A DNA stretch of 64,000 bases from Heliomarina baculiformis (GTDB lineage Bacteria > Pseudomonadota > Alphaproteobacteria > Rhodobacterales > Rhodobacteraceae). A program made the translations under genes and the position numbers. The stretch lies in NCBI RefSeq assembly GCF_019966545.1, contig NZ_JAIMIC010000012.1:1-64000 (forward strand). Reading direction: 5' to 3'. Positions 34,960 through 43,446 of the stretch are shown in pieces. The notes under the pieces were generated by a model that saw only the letters and a program-made list of their open reading frames with translations, was not told the origin of the DNA and did not search any database. Numbering within the stretch: position 1 is the stretch's first letter; every line of letters begins with the position of its first letter.

Positions 34960-36993
34960 CTATCCGGGACGTTCATAGCTGACCATCGTCAGCAATTCGT
35001 ATTCCGCGACCTGTTCGTCGTCCTGATTGGTCAGCGTCGCATTCCACGCGACTTCGCCATAGCTGTCGGTGCGCTGCGTTTTGCGCTTGCAGGTGAGGCG
35101 CACCTTGATGCTGTCGCCGGGGCTGACCGGTTTCTGGAAGGACAGGCTGTTGAGGCCGGTGTTGGCCAGAACCGGACCGGGATCAGGTTGTACGAAAAGC
35201 CCGGCGGCAAAGGACAAGAGCAGGTAGCCATGGGCGACGCGGCCCGGGAAGAAGGGGTTCGCCTTGGCGGCTTCCTCGTCCATATGCGCGTAGAAGGTAT
35301 CGCCGGTGAAATGCGCAAAGTGCTCAATATCGTCGAGCGTGACGGTGCGCGATTTGGTGTGCAGCGTCTCGCCGATCCGGATTTCGCGGAAGGTGCGCTG
35401 GAAGGGGTGGTCGGGCCCTTCGATTTCGGGCGCGCCGGGAATCCACTGGCCGGTGATGGCCGAGATAACATCGGGGCCACCCTGAATCGCGGTGCGCTGC
35501 ATGTAATGCATGACGCCACGAATGCCGCCCAGTTCCTCGCCGCCGCCCGCGCGGCCTGGGCCACCATGGACCATGTGCGGCATGGGAGAGCCATGGCCGG
35601 TCGCGGCCTTTGTGCTGTTGCGACCCGTGATGTAGAGACGCCCGTGCCAAGCGGCGCTGTCGAGCACGACCTGCCGCGCGACCTCTGGATCGCCGGTCAC
35701 CAGCGAGGCCACGAGCGAGCCGCCGCCCCGGTTGGCAAGCTGCGCCGCGTGGGCCAGATCTCGATAGGGCATCAGCGTCGAAACCGGGCCAAAGGCTTCG
35801 AGTTCGTGAACTGCTTGGGCCGCGTCCGGGTCATTGCATTGCAGCAGGGTCGGCGCGAGAAAAGCGCCATCGGGGCCGGCGCCGATCAGATCGAGCGTTT
35901 CCGGGTTGCCGGTCAAACGGATGGTTTCGCCTGAAAGGGCGTGGAGCTTGCCGAGGACATCCTCTTTCTGAGCGGCAGAGGCGAGCGCGCCCATGCGGAC
36001 GGAGTCGTCTGCCGGGTCACCGATCGTGGTCTTCGACAGCCGTTCCATCAGCGCCTCGCTGGCGTCCTTCATCGCGGACTCAGGCACGATGATGCGGCGG
36101 ATGGCGGTGCATTTCTGACCCGCCTTGGTGGTGATCTCGTTCGCGGCCTCCTTGATGAAGGCGTCGAATTCCGGGGTGCCGGCAGTTGCGTCGGGGCCAA
36201 GGATCGTCGCGTTCAGGCTGTCCTGTTCGGAATGGAACCGCACCGAATTGCGCATCAGCGCGGGGTTGGCGCGCAGGTGCAGGGCAGTATCCGCTGAGCC
36301 GGTAAAGCTGACCACATCCTGCGGTGTCAGCCGGTCGAGCATATTGCCGGTGCCGCCGATCACGAGCTGGACCGCGCCTTCGGGGAGCAAGCCCGACTCG
36401 ATGATCATGCGAAAGCAGGCCTCGGTCAGGTAGCAGGTCTGGGTGGCGGGTTTGACGATGGCGGGCATCCCGGCCAGCAGAGTCGGCGTGAGCTTTTCCA
36501 GCATCCCCCAGACCGGGAAGTTGAAGGCGTTGATATGGACTGCAACCCCTTGCATCGGCACGCAGATATGCTGCCCAAGGAAGGAGCCGTCGCGCGACAG
36601 ACCTTCGGGTGCGCCATCGACATAGACGTGGCCGTCGGGCATTTCGCGGCGGCCTTTGCCCGCGATCACCATCATCGTGCCGATGCCGCCTTCGATATCG
36701 ACACCGCCGTCGCGGCGGGTCGCGCCGGTCAGCGGGTTCAGGGCGTAGAGCTCTTCCTTGCGCTCGGCGATATAATGGCCGACCGCCTTGATCAACTTGG
36801 CGCGTTCATGGAACGTCAGCGCGCGCAGGGCAGGGCCGCCGGTCAGTCGTGCCCAGTCGAGCATGGCCTGCACATCAAGGCCAGCGCCGCCTGCCTGCGC
36901 GATCAGCTTTCCATTGACGGGGCCATGGACGGCGCGCGCCTTTTCATCCGGCGCGATCCATTTGCCCGCCGCAAAACTTTCGGGTTTCAGCAT
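34960..36993 (-). CDS. paaZ: Bifunctional oxepin-CoA hydrolase / 3-oxo-5,6-dehydrosuberyl-CoA semialdehyde dehydrogenase
   Basis: 677 residues from ATG 36993 with AGGGGAG upstream. An N-terminal aldehyde dehydrogenase domain (about 1-525) carries the catalytic Cys in [11 protein letters not shown] and [11 protein letters not shown]-terminal MaoC-like hydratase domain (about 540-677) contains [10 protein letters not shown] and [11 protein letters not shown]. PaaZ opens the oxepin-CoA ring and oxidises the resulting aldehyde. It is divergent from paaI with a 120-base control region. The open frame continues upstream but runs into that region. Confidence 0.93.
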   Translation of the reverse strand: MLKPESFAAGKWIAPDEKARAVHGPVNGKLIAQAGGAGLDVQAMLDWARLTGGPALRALTFHERAKLIKAVGHYIAERKEELYALNPLTGATRRDGGVDIEGGIGTMMVIAGKGRREMPDGHVYVDGAPEGLSRDGSFLGQHICVPMQGVAVHINAFNFPVWGMLEKLTPTLLAGMPAIVKPATQTCYLTEACFRMIIESGLLPEGAVQLVIGGTGNMLDRLTPQDVVSFTGSADTALHLRANPALMRNSVRFHSEQDSLNATILGPDATAGTPEFDAFIKEAANEITTKAGQKCTAIRRIIVPESAMKDASEALMERLSKTTIGDPADDSVRMGALASAAQKEDVLGKLHALSGETIRLTGNPETLDLIGAGPDGAFLAPTLLQCNDPDAAQAVHELEAFGPVSTLMPYRDLAHAAQLANRGGGSLVASLVTGDPEVARQVVLDSAAWHGRLYITGRNSTKAATGHGSPMPHMVHGGPGRAGGGEELGGIRGVMHYMQRTAIQGGPDVISAITGQWIPGAPEIEGPDHPFQRTFREIRIGETLHTKSRTVTLDDIEHFAHFTGDTFYAHMDEEAAKANPFFPGRVAHGYLLLSFAAGLFVQPDPGPVLANTGLNSLSFQKPVSPGDSIKVRLTCKRKTQRTDSYGEVAWNATLTNQDDEQVAEYELLTMVSYERPG

Positions 36994-37056
36994 GGTCTCT
37001 CTCCCCTTGTGGTTGGGGGCACCATGACCGAGGCGCGGGGCGAAATCAACACTATT

Positions 37057-37068
37057 GACCGCATGGTC
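37057..37068. promoter_or_regulatory. Candidate operator in the paaZ-paaI divergent region
   Basis: Interrupted palindrome GACC-GCAT-GGTC, followed by GG, between the divergent paaZ and paaI starts. The ACCG/CGGT-type words resemble sites reported for TetR-type PaaR regulators, and a TetR gene ends this operon. This is a weak match read by eye. Confidence 0.35.
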
Positions 37069-37113
37069 GGTTTTGTGCAGGGTGCAGCCCGAGGAGCAAG
37101 GGGGGAGACAGCG

Positions 37114-37545
37114 ATGACGCCGCAGGAGAGGGCAGAACGCAGCGCCGAGGCGATGTGGGCCACGGATTCGGCCTCGAAATGGCTGGGCCTGTCGCTGGAT
37201 GCCATCGGGCCGGGCACCGCGACCATGTCGCTTACCGTGCAGGAGCATCACCTGAACGGCCATCGTATCTGCCACGGCGGCTATATCTTTACCCTTGCCG
37301 ACAGCACATTCGCCTTTGCCTGCAACAGTTACAATCAGGTGACGGTGGCGCAGGAAAACTCGATCACCTTCATCTCGCCCGGCCAGCCGGGAGAGCGATT
37401 GACGGCCACGGCTGTCGAGTCGGCGAAATCCGGCAGATCGGGCGTTTACGATATCACCGTGACAGGCGAAGATGGGCGCAAGGTGGCTCTGTTCCGGGGC
37501 CTCTCACGTACCATCAAAGGTCAGAATTTCGAGGAGACATCATGA
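37114..37545 (+). CDS. paaI: Hydroxyphenylacetyl-CoA thioesterase
   Basis: 143 residues from ATG 37114 with GGGGGAG upstream. Hotdog-fold thioesterase with HLNGHRICHGGYIFTLADSTFAFA, where the active-site region (HGG...D) is conserved. PaaI hydrolyses stalled CoA esters and so frees CoA when the ring-oxidation pathway backs up. It is the first gene of the plus-strand paa operon, and its stop overlaps the thiolase start (ATGA). Confidence 0.92.
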   Translation: MTPQERAERSAEAMWATDSASKWLGLSLDAIGPGTATMSLTVQEHHLNGHRICHGGYIFTLADSTFAFACNSYNQVTVAQENSITFISPGQPGERLTATAVESAKSGRSGVYDITVTGEDGRKVALFRGLSRTIKGQNFEETS

Positions 37546-38735
37546 CTGTAGCTTATATTTGCGACGGGTTGCGTACCCCTATCGGGCGTTACGGCGGCGC
37601 GCTTTCGTCGGTTCGCCCCGATGACATGCTGGCCCATGTGATCAAGGAGGTCATGGCGCGCAACCCGGGACTGGAAGTCGATGAGGTTCTCGCCGGCTGC
37701 GCCAACCAGGCGGGTGAAGACAACCGTAACGTCGCGCGTATGGCGGTGCTGCTGGCGGGCCTGCCCGACACCGTGCCGGGTGCGACGATCAACCGTCTCT
37801 GCGGTTCGGGCCTTGATGCTGTCGGTTCCGCCGCCCGTGCCGTGCGCACCGGTGAGGCCGAGGTGGTCATCGCCTGTGGCGTCGAAAGCATGAGCCGTGC
37901 GCCGCTGGTCATGCCCAAGGCCGACAGCGCCTTTTCGCGCAAGGCGGAGATCTATGATACCACCATCGGCTGGCGTTTCGTGAACAAGGAAATGCACAAG
38001 CATTTCGGCACCGATTCCATGCCGGAAACCGGTGAAAACGTCGCGGCCGACTTCCAGATCAGCCGCGAGGATCAGGACAAGTTCGCCCTGAGATCGCAGG
38101 AAAATGCCGCCAAGGCGATTGCCTCGGGCCGCATGGCGCAGGAGATCACCCCGGTGTCGATCCGCCAGCGCAAGGGCGATCCGATCATCGTCGATACCGA
38201 TGAACACCCCCGCGCCACGACGTTGGAAAAGCTGGGCAAACTGCCGACCCCGTTCCGCGAGAACGGCACCGTGACGGCGGGCAATGCCTCGGGCGTGAAT
38301 GACGGCGCGGCGGCGGTGATCATCGCCTCGGAAGCGGCTGTCGAAAAATACGGCCTGACCCCACGCGCCAGGGTTGCAGGCATGGCGACGGCAGGCGTGC
38401 CGCCCCGGATCATGGGCATGGGCCCGGCCCCGGCGACGGAAAAGTTGATGGCGATGCACGGGTTGTCGATCGGCGATATCGACCTGATCGAACTGAACGA
38501 AGCCTTTGCGGCACAGGGGCTTGCGGTGATGCGCCAGCTTGGTCTGGCCGATGATGCCGAACATGTGAACCCCAATGGCGGAGCCATCGCGCTGGGCCAC
38601 CCGCTTGGCATGTCTGGCACCCGTCTGGCGCTGACGGCCTCGCAGCAGATGATTAATGAAGGGCTCGACCGCGCGATCTGCGCCATGTGTATCGGCGTGG
38701 GGCAGGGTATCGCGGTGATGCTGGAGAAAGTGTGA
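37542..38735 (+). CDS. paaJ: 3-oxoadipyl-CoA / 3-oxo-5,6-dehydrosuberyl-CoA thiolase
   Basis: 397 residues from ATG 37542. Thiolase motifs: NRLCGSGLDAVGSAAR with the nucleophilic Cys near 91, ELNEAFAAQGLAV, NPNGGAIALGHPLGMSG with the catalytic His, and CAMCIGVGQG with the second Cys near 387. In the phenylacetate route it cleaves 3-oxo-5,6-dehydrosuberyl-CoA and 3-oxoadipyl-CoA. The closely related PcaF is also possible by sequence, but the position between paaI and paaK fixes the pathway. Confidence 0.9.
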   Translation: MTVAYICDGLRTPIGRYGGALSSVRPDDMLAHVIKEVMARNPGLEVDEVLAGCANQAGEDNRNVARMAVLLAGLPDTVPGATINRLCGSGLDAVGSAARAVRTGEAEVVIACGVESMSRAPLVMPKADSAFSRKAEIYDTTIGWRFVNKEMHKHFGTDSMPETGENVAADFQISREDQDKFALRSQENAAKAIASGRMAQEITPVSIRQRKGDPIIVDTDEHPRATTLEKLGKLPTPFRENGTVTAGNASGVNDGAAAVIIASEAAVEKYGLTPRARVAGMATAGVPPRIMGMGPAPATEKLMAMHGLSIGDIDLIELNEAFAAQGLAVMRQLGLADDAEHVNPNGGAIALGHPLGMSGTRLALTASQQMINEGLDRAICAMCIGVGQGIAVMLEKV

Positions 38736-40045
38736 TGAAAGACCTGACGCCTCGTAAAGAAGACCTGAACCCCATCGAGATTGCCAGCCGCGACCAAATC
38801 GCCGCGCTGCAGCTTGAACGGATGAAATGGTCGCTGGCACATGCCTATGAAAATGTGCCCTTTTACAAGGCGTCATTCGACAAGGCGGGCGTACATCCCG
38901 ATGACCTTCAGAGCCTCGCCGATCTGGCGAAGTTCCCTTTCACGGTCAAACAGGATCTGCGCGACAATTACCCGTTTGGCATGTTCGCCATCCCGCGCGA
39001 ACAGGTCAAACGTATCCACGCCTCGTCGGGAACAACAGGGCAGCCCACGGTTGTGGGCTACTCTGAAAACGATCTGAAGAACTGGGGCGAGGTCGTGGGC
39101 CGGTCTTTGCGCGCCTCCGGTCTCTGCCCCGGTGACATCCTGCATAACGCCTATGGCTATGGGCTTTTCACAGGCGGCCTCGGCATTCACCTCGGCGCGG
39201 ATTCGCTGGGGCTGACCACAGTGCCGGTCTCGGGCGGGATGACCCAGCGACAGGTGCGGCTGATCGAGGATTTCAAACCCAAGGGGATCACCGTGACGCC
39301 GTCCTACGCGCTGTCGATCCTTGACGAATACGCGGCGCAGGGGCTCGACCCGCGCGACAGTTCGCTCGAGGTCGGTATCTTCGGTGCCGAACCCTGGACC
39401 AACGCGATGCGGCTGGAAATCGAAGCCGCCTTCGACATGCACGCCGTCGATATCTACGGACTTTCTGAGGTGATGGGGCCGGGCGTGGCCAATGAATGCG
39501 TGGAAACAAAGGACGGGCTGCATATCTGGGAGGATCATTTCTATCCCGAGATCATCAACCCGACGACCGGCGAAGTGGTGGCGGACGACGAGCAGGGCGA
39601 ACTGGTCTTCACCTCGCTGACGAAGGAAGCTTTTCCGATCATCCGCTACCGCACCCGCGATCTGACTCGCCTGCTGCCGGGCACCGCGCGGTCGATGCGG
39701 CGGATGGAAAAGATCACCGGTCGCAGCGATGACATGATCATCCTCCGTGGCGTGAACGTGTTCCCGACCCAGATCGAGGAACAGCTGATGACCGTGAAAG
39801 GTCTGGCGCCGCATTTCCAGATCGAGCTGAGCAAGCCTGACCGGATGGACCAGCTGACCGTGCTTTGCGAAGCCGCGCAGGACTGCGCCGGGGAGGACGC
39901 GCGCAAGGCGGCGGCCGGGGATCTCGCGCACAAGATCAAGGCAACGGTCGGGATCAGCGTGAAAGTGCTGATCGCCGATCCCGGCGGGGTCGAGCGCAGC
40001 CAGGGCAAGGCCGTGCGGATCATCGATAACCGCCCCAAGAGCTGA
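38735..40045 (+). CDS. paaK: Phenylacetate-CoA ligase
   Basis: 436 residues from ATG 38735, sharing one base with the thiolase stop. Adenylating-enzyme motifs: HASSGTTGQPTVVGY (phosphate loop, near 90-104), DIYGLSEVMGPG (near 235-246), YRTRDLTRLL (near 304-313) and the hinge with RGVNVFPTQIEEQL. It activates phenylacetate to phenylacetyl-CoA in the cytoplasm, the entry step and the source of the PaaX effector. Confidence 0.94.
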   Translation: MKDLTPRKEDLNPIEIASRDQIAALQLERMKWSLAHAYENVPFYKASFDKAGVHPDDLQSLADLAKFPFTVKQDLRDNYPFGMFAIPREQVKRIHASSGTTGQPTVVGYSENDLKNWGEVVGRSLRASGLCPGDILHNAYGYGLFTGGLGIHLGADSLGLTTVPVSGGMTQRQVRLIEDFKPKGITVTPSYALSILDEYAAQGLDPRDSSLEVGIFGAEPWTNAMRLEIEAAFDMHAVDIYGLSEVMGPGVANECVETKDGLHIWEDHFYPEIINPTTGEVVADDEQGELVFTSLTKEAFPIIRYRTRDLTRLLPGTARSMRRMEKITGRSDDMIILRGVNVFPTQIEEQLMTVKGLAPHFQIELSKPDRMDQLTVLCEAAQDCAGEDARKAAAGDLAHKIKATVGISVKVLIADPGGVERSQGKAVRIIDNRPKS

Positions 40046-40620
40046 TGCCCCGGGGCGTTGCACGCGACCACGATGAAAAACGTGCGGCCCTGCGCAAGGG
40101 GGCGGCACGCTATTTCGCGCGACAGGGCTATGACCGCGCCTCGATGACCGGCGCCGCCCGTGAATGCGGGGTCTCCAAGGCCCTGATCTATCACTATTAC
40201 GACCGCAAGGAGGCGCTGCTCTTCGACATTCTCGAGGCGCACCTGACCGAACTTGTCGAGATGGTGGAAGAGGCGAAAGACGATGCCTTGCCGGGACTGA
40301 TCCGTGCGATCCTGATGGCCTATGCCGATGCGGACGCGGAGCACAAATTGCAGATCGGCGCGCTGGAAACCCTGCCACCCGAAATGCAGTCCCCCCTAAT
40401 CGCGCTGCAGCGCCGTCTCGTGGTAATCTTTTCCGACGCGATTCGCGCAGAGCGCCCCGACCTGCAGGCGGACAGGCTCCGCGCGCTCACCATGTCGGTT
40501 TTCGGTATCCTGAACTGGTTCTACATGTGGCACAGACCTGACAGGGGCCTGACCAGGGAAGATTATGCCGAATTGATAGCCAAGTTCGTCGACGCGGGCC
40601 TGTCCGGCCTCTCTGATTGA
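40045..40620 (+). CDS. TetR-family regulator of the paa operon
   Basis: 191 residues; the start overlaps the paaK stop (TGATG). The N-terminal TetR helix-turn-helix is RKGAARYFARQGYDRASMTGAARECGVSKALIYHYYDRKEALLFDIL and the C-terminal all-helical domain ends in FYMWHRPDRGLTREDYAELI. As last gene of the paa operon it is likely an autoregulated repressor responding to an acyl-CoA. PaaR of some other proteobacteria is a functional parallel; orthology is not proven. Confidence 0.85.
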   Translation: MPRGVARDHDEKRAALRKGAARYFARQGYDRASMTGAARECGVSKALIYHYYDRKEALLFDILEAHLTELVEMVEEAKDDALPGLIRAILMAYADADAEHKLQIGALETLPPEMQSPLIALQRRLVVIFSDAIRAERPDLQADRLRALTMSVFGILNWFYMWHRPDRGLTREDYAELIAKFVDAGLSGLSD

Positions 40621-40635
40621 GGCACCTTCGGTGCC
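40621..40635 (+). terminator. Hairpin immediately after the tetR stop
   Basis: GGCACC-TTC-GGTGCC, a perfect 6-bp stem starting at the base after the tetR stop codon, followed by a pyrimidine-rich stretch. It probably ends the paa operon. Confidence 0.6.
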
Positions 40636-40690
40636 GTTTCCTTCTACTCGTCATCCGCCTTCGGCTGCTTCCTCGGATGTGCCTCCGGCG

Positions 40691-40789
40691 GGGATATTTT
40701 TAGACCCAAAGAAGGGGTTTGTGCTTCTTTGGGTCTTAATAATCCCGGGGGTGATTTGCCCGAAGGGCAAGAGGGGGCTGGCCCCTTTC
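40691..40789. repeat. Dispersed intergenic element, copy B (head-to-head pair)
   Basis: The core GGGATATTTTTAGACCCAAAGAAG lies on the plus strand at 40691-40714. After a 9-base gap the reverse complement CTTCTTTGGGTC plus a C-run and flanking hairpins lies at 40724-40789, giving a full copy on the minus strand. The two cores can fold into a stem of at least 12 bp. It sits between the convergent tetR and imuB genes, suiting a two-way terminator. Confidence 0.75.
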
Positions 40790-40800
40790 TGCCGTTGCCG

Positions 40801-42459
40801 CTAGGGAAAGCTTCCGTGGCAGAACCAGTTTGGAAGCAGGATCGCGCCTCGACCAAAGTAAATCCAGAGAGGTTTTCCAAACTCGTGGAAAGCTTTCCAG
40901 TAATCGCGGATGCCAGTACGCCAGTCGGCCAGATCGAACCACCACTCGGGTAGTATTCGTTCGGGTCCTTGCAGGGCGACAAGCGACCATTGGCGACCGC
41001 GCCAGCGGAAAGACGCTTTTGGTGCTTCCGAGGCGGGATGGTGGACAGGTTCGGGCGGCCAGATCAGCAGCGGCCGGGGCGCGGCGGGCGGCGGCCAGTC
41101 GCTGGCGGGATCGGACCAGGCTGCGGCCAGGGTCAGCGCGGATTTATCGGGAAGGTGGCTGGTGCCGGGATGGCGGCGGGTGACGGTTTCCAGCCCGATT
41201 CGGGCGCCGATCTTGCTGACCAGATCGTGCAGCAGGGCGGGATCGGTGCGTTTCTCGCCGGCGATCCTGTTGGCCTGAAGGTGACCGACAGGTTTTTTGC
41301 GGGTGAGGTCTTCGGTCGAAATGCCCACGAGCCGCAGCATGTCGATGCCGAATTCCGCGTCGAGATCTTCGATCTTCATTTCGAGCAGCGGGCGGATCCG
41401 GTCAGGAGAACAGGTCGCTCGGGCAAGCTGGATGAGGCGGATATCAGCCTGCCCGTCGGGACGGTGGGCTTCGAGGCGCAGGCTGCGCAACCCGCGTCCC
41501 TTGTCCTGGATCTTTTTGCAGAGGGAGGGCAGCATCCGGTCGAGCGCGGCCATCACATCCTCTTTCAGCCCGATCGGGTCGGGCATCGTCATTCTCACGG
41601 CAAAATGTTCTTCGGCCTCGGCGGGCGAGACCGGTTCGGGCACGCTGCCCAGGGCCTGGTCAAGGCGCAGCAGGAGAGATTTCCCAAAGCGGCGGGCGAG
41701 GGCGGCGCGGGGCTGACCGATGATGTCGCGGACATGCCGCAGACCGAGCCGGTTGAGCTGTTCCGTGGTTCCGGGTTCCAGTCGGAGGGCGGTAACGGGG
41801 AGCGGGGCGAGCGCGGAGTGGTTTTGTCCGGGAGCGGCGATGCGGCCCGTGAGGGGCGTCGTGCTGCGGGGGGCCTGCGGCGCGCTGCCCCCCTTGCTCC
41901 AGTGTTTGCGCTTGCCCGCGCGGGACCGGGTTGCCCGGGCTTCCTGATCAATCGCATCGCCATTGCGCAGGCTTCCCCCGGATTCGCCGGAAAACCGGGC
42001 CAGCGCCCAGGCGGCACCCAGCGTATCGGCGATGCCGCATTGCACGGTCAGCCCCATGTCACGGCCTTCCTCTTCGATCCGGGCGATCACGCCTGTTTCG
42101 CCACCGAAGAGATGCGCGCAGCCGGTCAGATCGATCACCAGCGCATCGGGCGGGGCCTCTGCCACCCAGGGGCTGTATTTGCCGGACCACCGGCGCAGGG
42201 CATTGAGAAAACTGGTCTCGGCGGCGGGGTTGCGCATACGGGTATGCAGGCCCGCGCAGCTTGCCTGTGCATCGCGCAGCGACTGGCCCACGTGCAGGCC
42301 AAGCCTCAGGGCGGGGCCGTTTAACGAGGTGATAACCTGCATGTTGGATTGTTCAGCCACGATGGCAAGCGGTGCATCTTGCATATGATGCTCGAACCGG
42401 AGGACGCGTTCGGCGCCAAGGCGCGGAAACCAAAGGGAAAGGATACGACGGTTGGGCAT
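40801..42459 (-). CDS. imuB: ImuB, non-catalytic Y-family polymerase-like mutasome protein
   Basis: About 552 residues from ATG 42459. It has Y-family architecture, but the catalytic carboxylates are absent: the first motif reads ILSLWFPRLGAERV and the second VIDLTGCAHLFGGE in place of the acidic SIDE-type site. The C-terminus ends in the ImuB-like WFCHGSF. In the mutasome ImuB bridges ImuA, the DnaE2 polymerase and the sliding clamp during error-prone repair. A LexA box lies 27 bases upstream. ImuA and DnaE2, usual operon partners, are not adjacent on either side. A start at 42483 is possible but nearly touches the LexA box. Confidence 0.87.
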   Translation of the reverse strand: MPNRRILSLWFPRLGAERVLRFEHHMQDAPLAIVAEQSNMQVITSLNGPALRLGLHVGQSLRDAQASCAGLHTRMRNPAAETSFLNALRRWSGKYSPWVAEAPPDALVIDLTGCAHLFGGETGVIARIEEEGRDMGLTVQCGIADTLGAAWALARFSGESGGSLRNGDAIDQEARATRSRAGKRKHWSKGGSAPQAPRSTTPLTGRIAAPGQNHSALAPLPVTALRLEPGTTEQLNRLGLRHVRDIIGQPRAALARRFGKSLLLRLDQALGSVPEPVSPAEAEEHFAVRMTMPDPIGLKEDVMAALDRMLPSLCKKIQDKGRGLRSLRLEAHRPDGQADIRLIQLARATCSPDRIRPLLEMKIEDLDAEFGIDMLRLVGISTEDLTRKKPVGHLQANRIAGEKRTDPALLHDLVSKIGARIGLETVTRRHPGTSHLPDKSALTLAAAWSDPASDWPPPAAPRPLLIWPPEPVHHPASEAPKASFRWRGRQWSLVALQGPERILPEWWFDLADWRTGIRDYWKAFHEFGKPLWIYFGRGAILLPNWFCHGSFP

Positions 42460-42991
42460 GATCAGGCGATTCTGGCGACTCATTTGTTCATGTTTTGTTC
42501 TATATGACTCGAATCCTTTTCGGAGTCGAGATGCCCGGAGTGCTCGGCTTTCACAGCGTGGAGTTGTTCTGACCGTTCTAGCGGCGCTGGGGCTGGCGAC
42601 GATGGCGGTGTCGCAGGATACGGCATGGGATGGACACGTGCTACGTCGCGTGGCAGCTATGAATGATGCCCGCGTTGTGATGGGGCGGTTGCATGACATG
42701 GCGGGGGCGAATGCGATATTCCACCGGGATCGTGCGCGGCTGGATCGCAAAGCGTTGATAAAGTTCTCGAAATCCCTGCCGCGCCTGTTTCGCAAAGAGC
42801 GGATGGACCTGCACAGCCGGGCAAAGCCAGGGGTCTGGGAAAACCGGGCGATGTTCCGGGTGCGGGCGCGCATCGCCCTTGCCGCGGCGCGCGGGATCAA
42901 TCCGCGCTCTGCGGAAACGCTGCGCGCGACACTGCCCGACATGTTGCAGGCCTGTCTCGACTGTCACAAGCAGTTCCGCGCGCCGCCGTGA
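42458..42991 (+). CDS. Cytochrome c'-like haem protein
   Basis: The C-terminal haem-attachment motif CLDCHK and preceding helical bundle (VVMGRLHDMAGAN ... MFRVRARIALAAARGINP) fit the cytochrome c'/c556 family, exported to the periplasm. A hydrophobic export segment (VVLTVLAALGLATMAVS) lies near residue 36. The given ATG would leave a long basic leader, overlap the imuB start and include the LexA box, so the real start is probably further in, perhaps at a non-ATG codon after GGAG near 42562. Electron carrier or gas-binding role is family knowledge. Confidence 0.7.
   Translation: MIRRFWRLICSCFVLYDSNPFRSRDARSARLSQRGVVLTVLAALGLATMAVSQDTAWDGHVLRRVAAMNDARVVMGRLHDMAGANAIFHRDRARLDRKALIKFSKSLPRLFRKERMDLHSRAKPGVWENRAMFRVRARIALAAARGINPRSAETLRATLPDMLQACLDCHKQFRAPP
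42486..42500. promoter_or_regulatory. LexA (SOS) box of imuB
   Basis: GTTC-n7-GTTC, the direct-repeat LexA site of alphaproteobacteria, at 42486-42500. It lies 27 bases before the imuB ATG (42459), where it would overlap the promoter. Place and gene type agree with DNA-damage induction. Confidence 0.8.
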
Positions 42992-43010
42992 CTGGCGGGG
43001 ACAGGAAAGA

Positions 43011-43301
43011 TCAGCCGCACCAGACGCGGGTGATCGTGTAATCCTCGGTGACATTCACGTTCACGCGCTGGGGCTTGTATTCCTGCGTGTAAAGGGAGTT
43101 GGGCGGGATGATCCGGACATCGGCAGGTAGGACCGGACGGGATTGGGCAAAGGGCTGACCGACAACCGCCTTCTGCTCTTCGCTGAGGCAGGCGGAGGCC
43201 ACCGCCGACTGCTCTGGTGTGGTGGGCGAGGTGGCGGTCGTGGTCGCGTTGTTGGGCCCGCAGGCAGCCAAGAGCAACACGAGAGGCAGCATCCATTTCA
43301 T
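43011..43301 (-). CDS. I78-type peptidase inhibitor lipoprotein
   Basis: 96 residues from ATG 43301 (GGAAGGAG upstream). A lipoprotein signal peptide ends in LLAAC. After a Thr/Ser/Pro-rich linker the domain has VGQPFAQSRPVLP, VRIIPPNSLYTQEY and PQRVNVNVTEDYTITRVWCG, the pattern of I78 family inhibitors. Such proteins are thought to block serine peptidases; the target here is unknown. It is convergent with the cytochrome gene, with a 19-base gap. Confidence 0.82.
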   Translation of the reverse strand: MKWMLPLVLLLAACGPNNATTTATSPTTPEQSAVASACLSEEQKAVVGQPFAQSRPVLPADVRIIPPNSLYTQEYKPQRVNVNVTEDYTITRVWCG

Positions 43302-43446
43302 GCGCCGGTCTCCTTCCAGATTTCGTTCCGATCCTGCCCGCATCATTGCACAAATGTGGGGTCGGACAACCCGGAGAATGCGTCTTGGCCCGGAAATCTA
43401 CCGATACGGCAACGGGTTGGCCGGGCAGTGCAGGACCGAGTGCGGT

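Noticed and set aside
37521-40378. Two long minus-strand frames antisense to the paa operon
   Set aside because: The plus strand encodes thiolase, PaaK and TetR with conserved active sites and overlapping starts and stops.
40969-42324. Plus-strand frame of 451 codons antisense to imuB
   Set aside because: imuB has family motifs and a LexA box; the antisense product is low-complexity Gly/Arg-rich.
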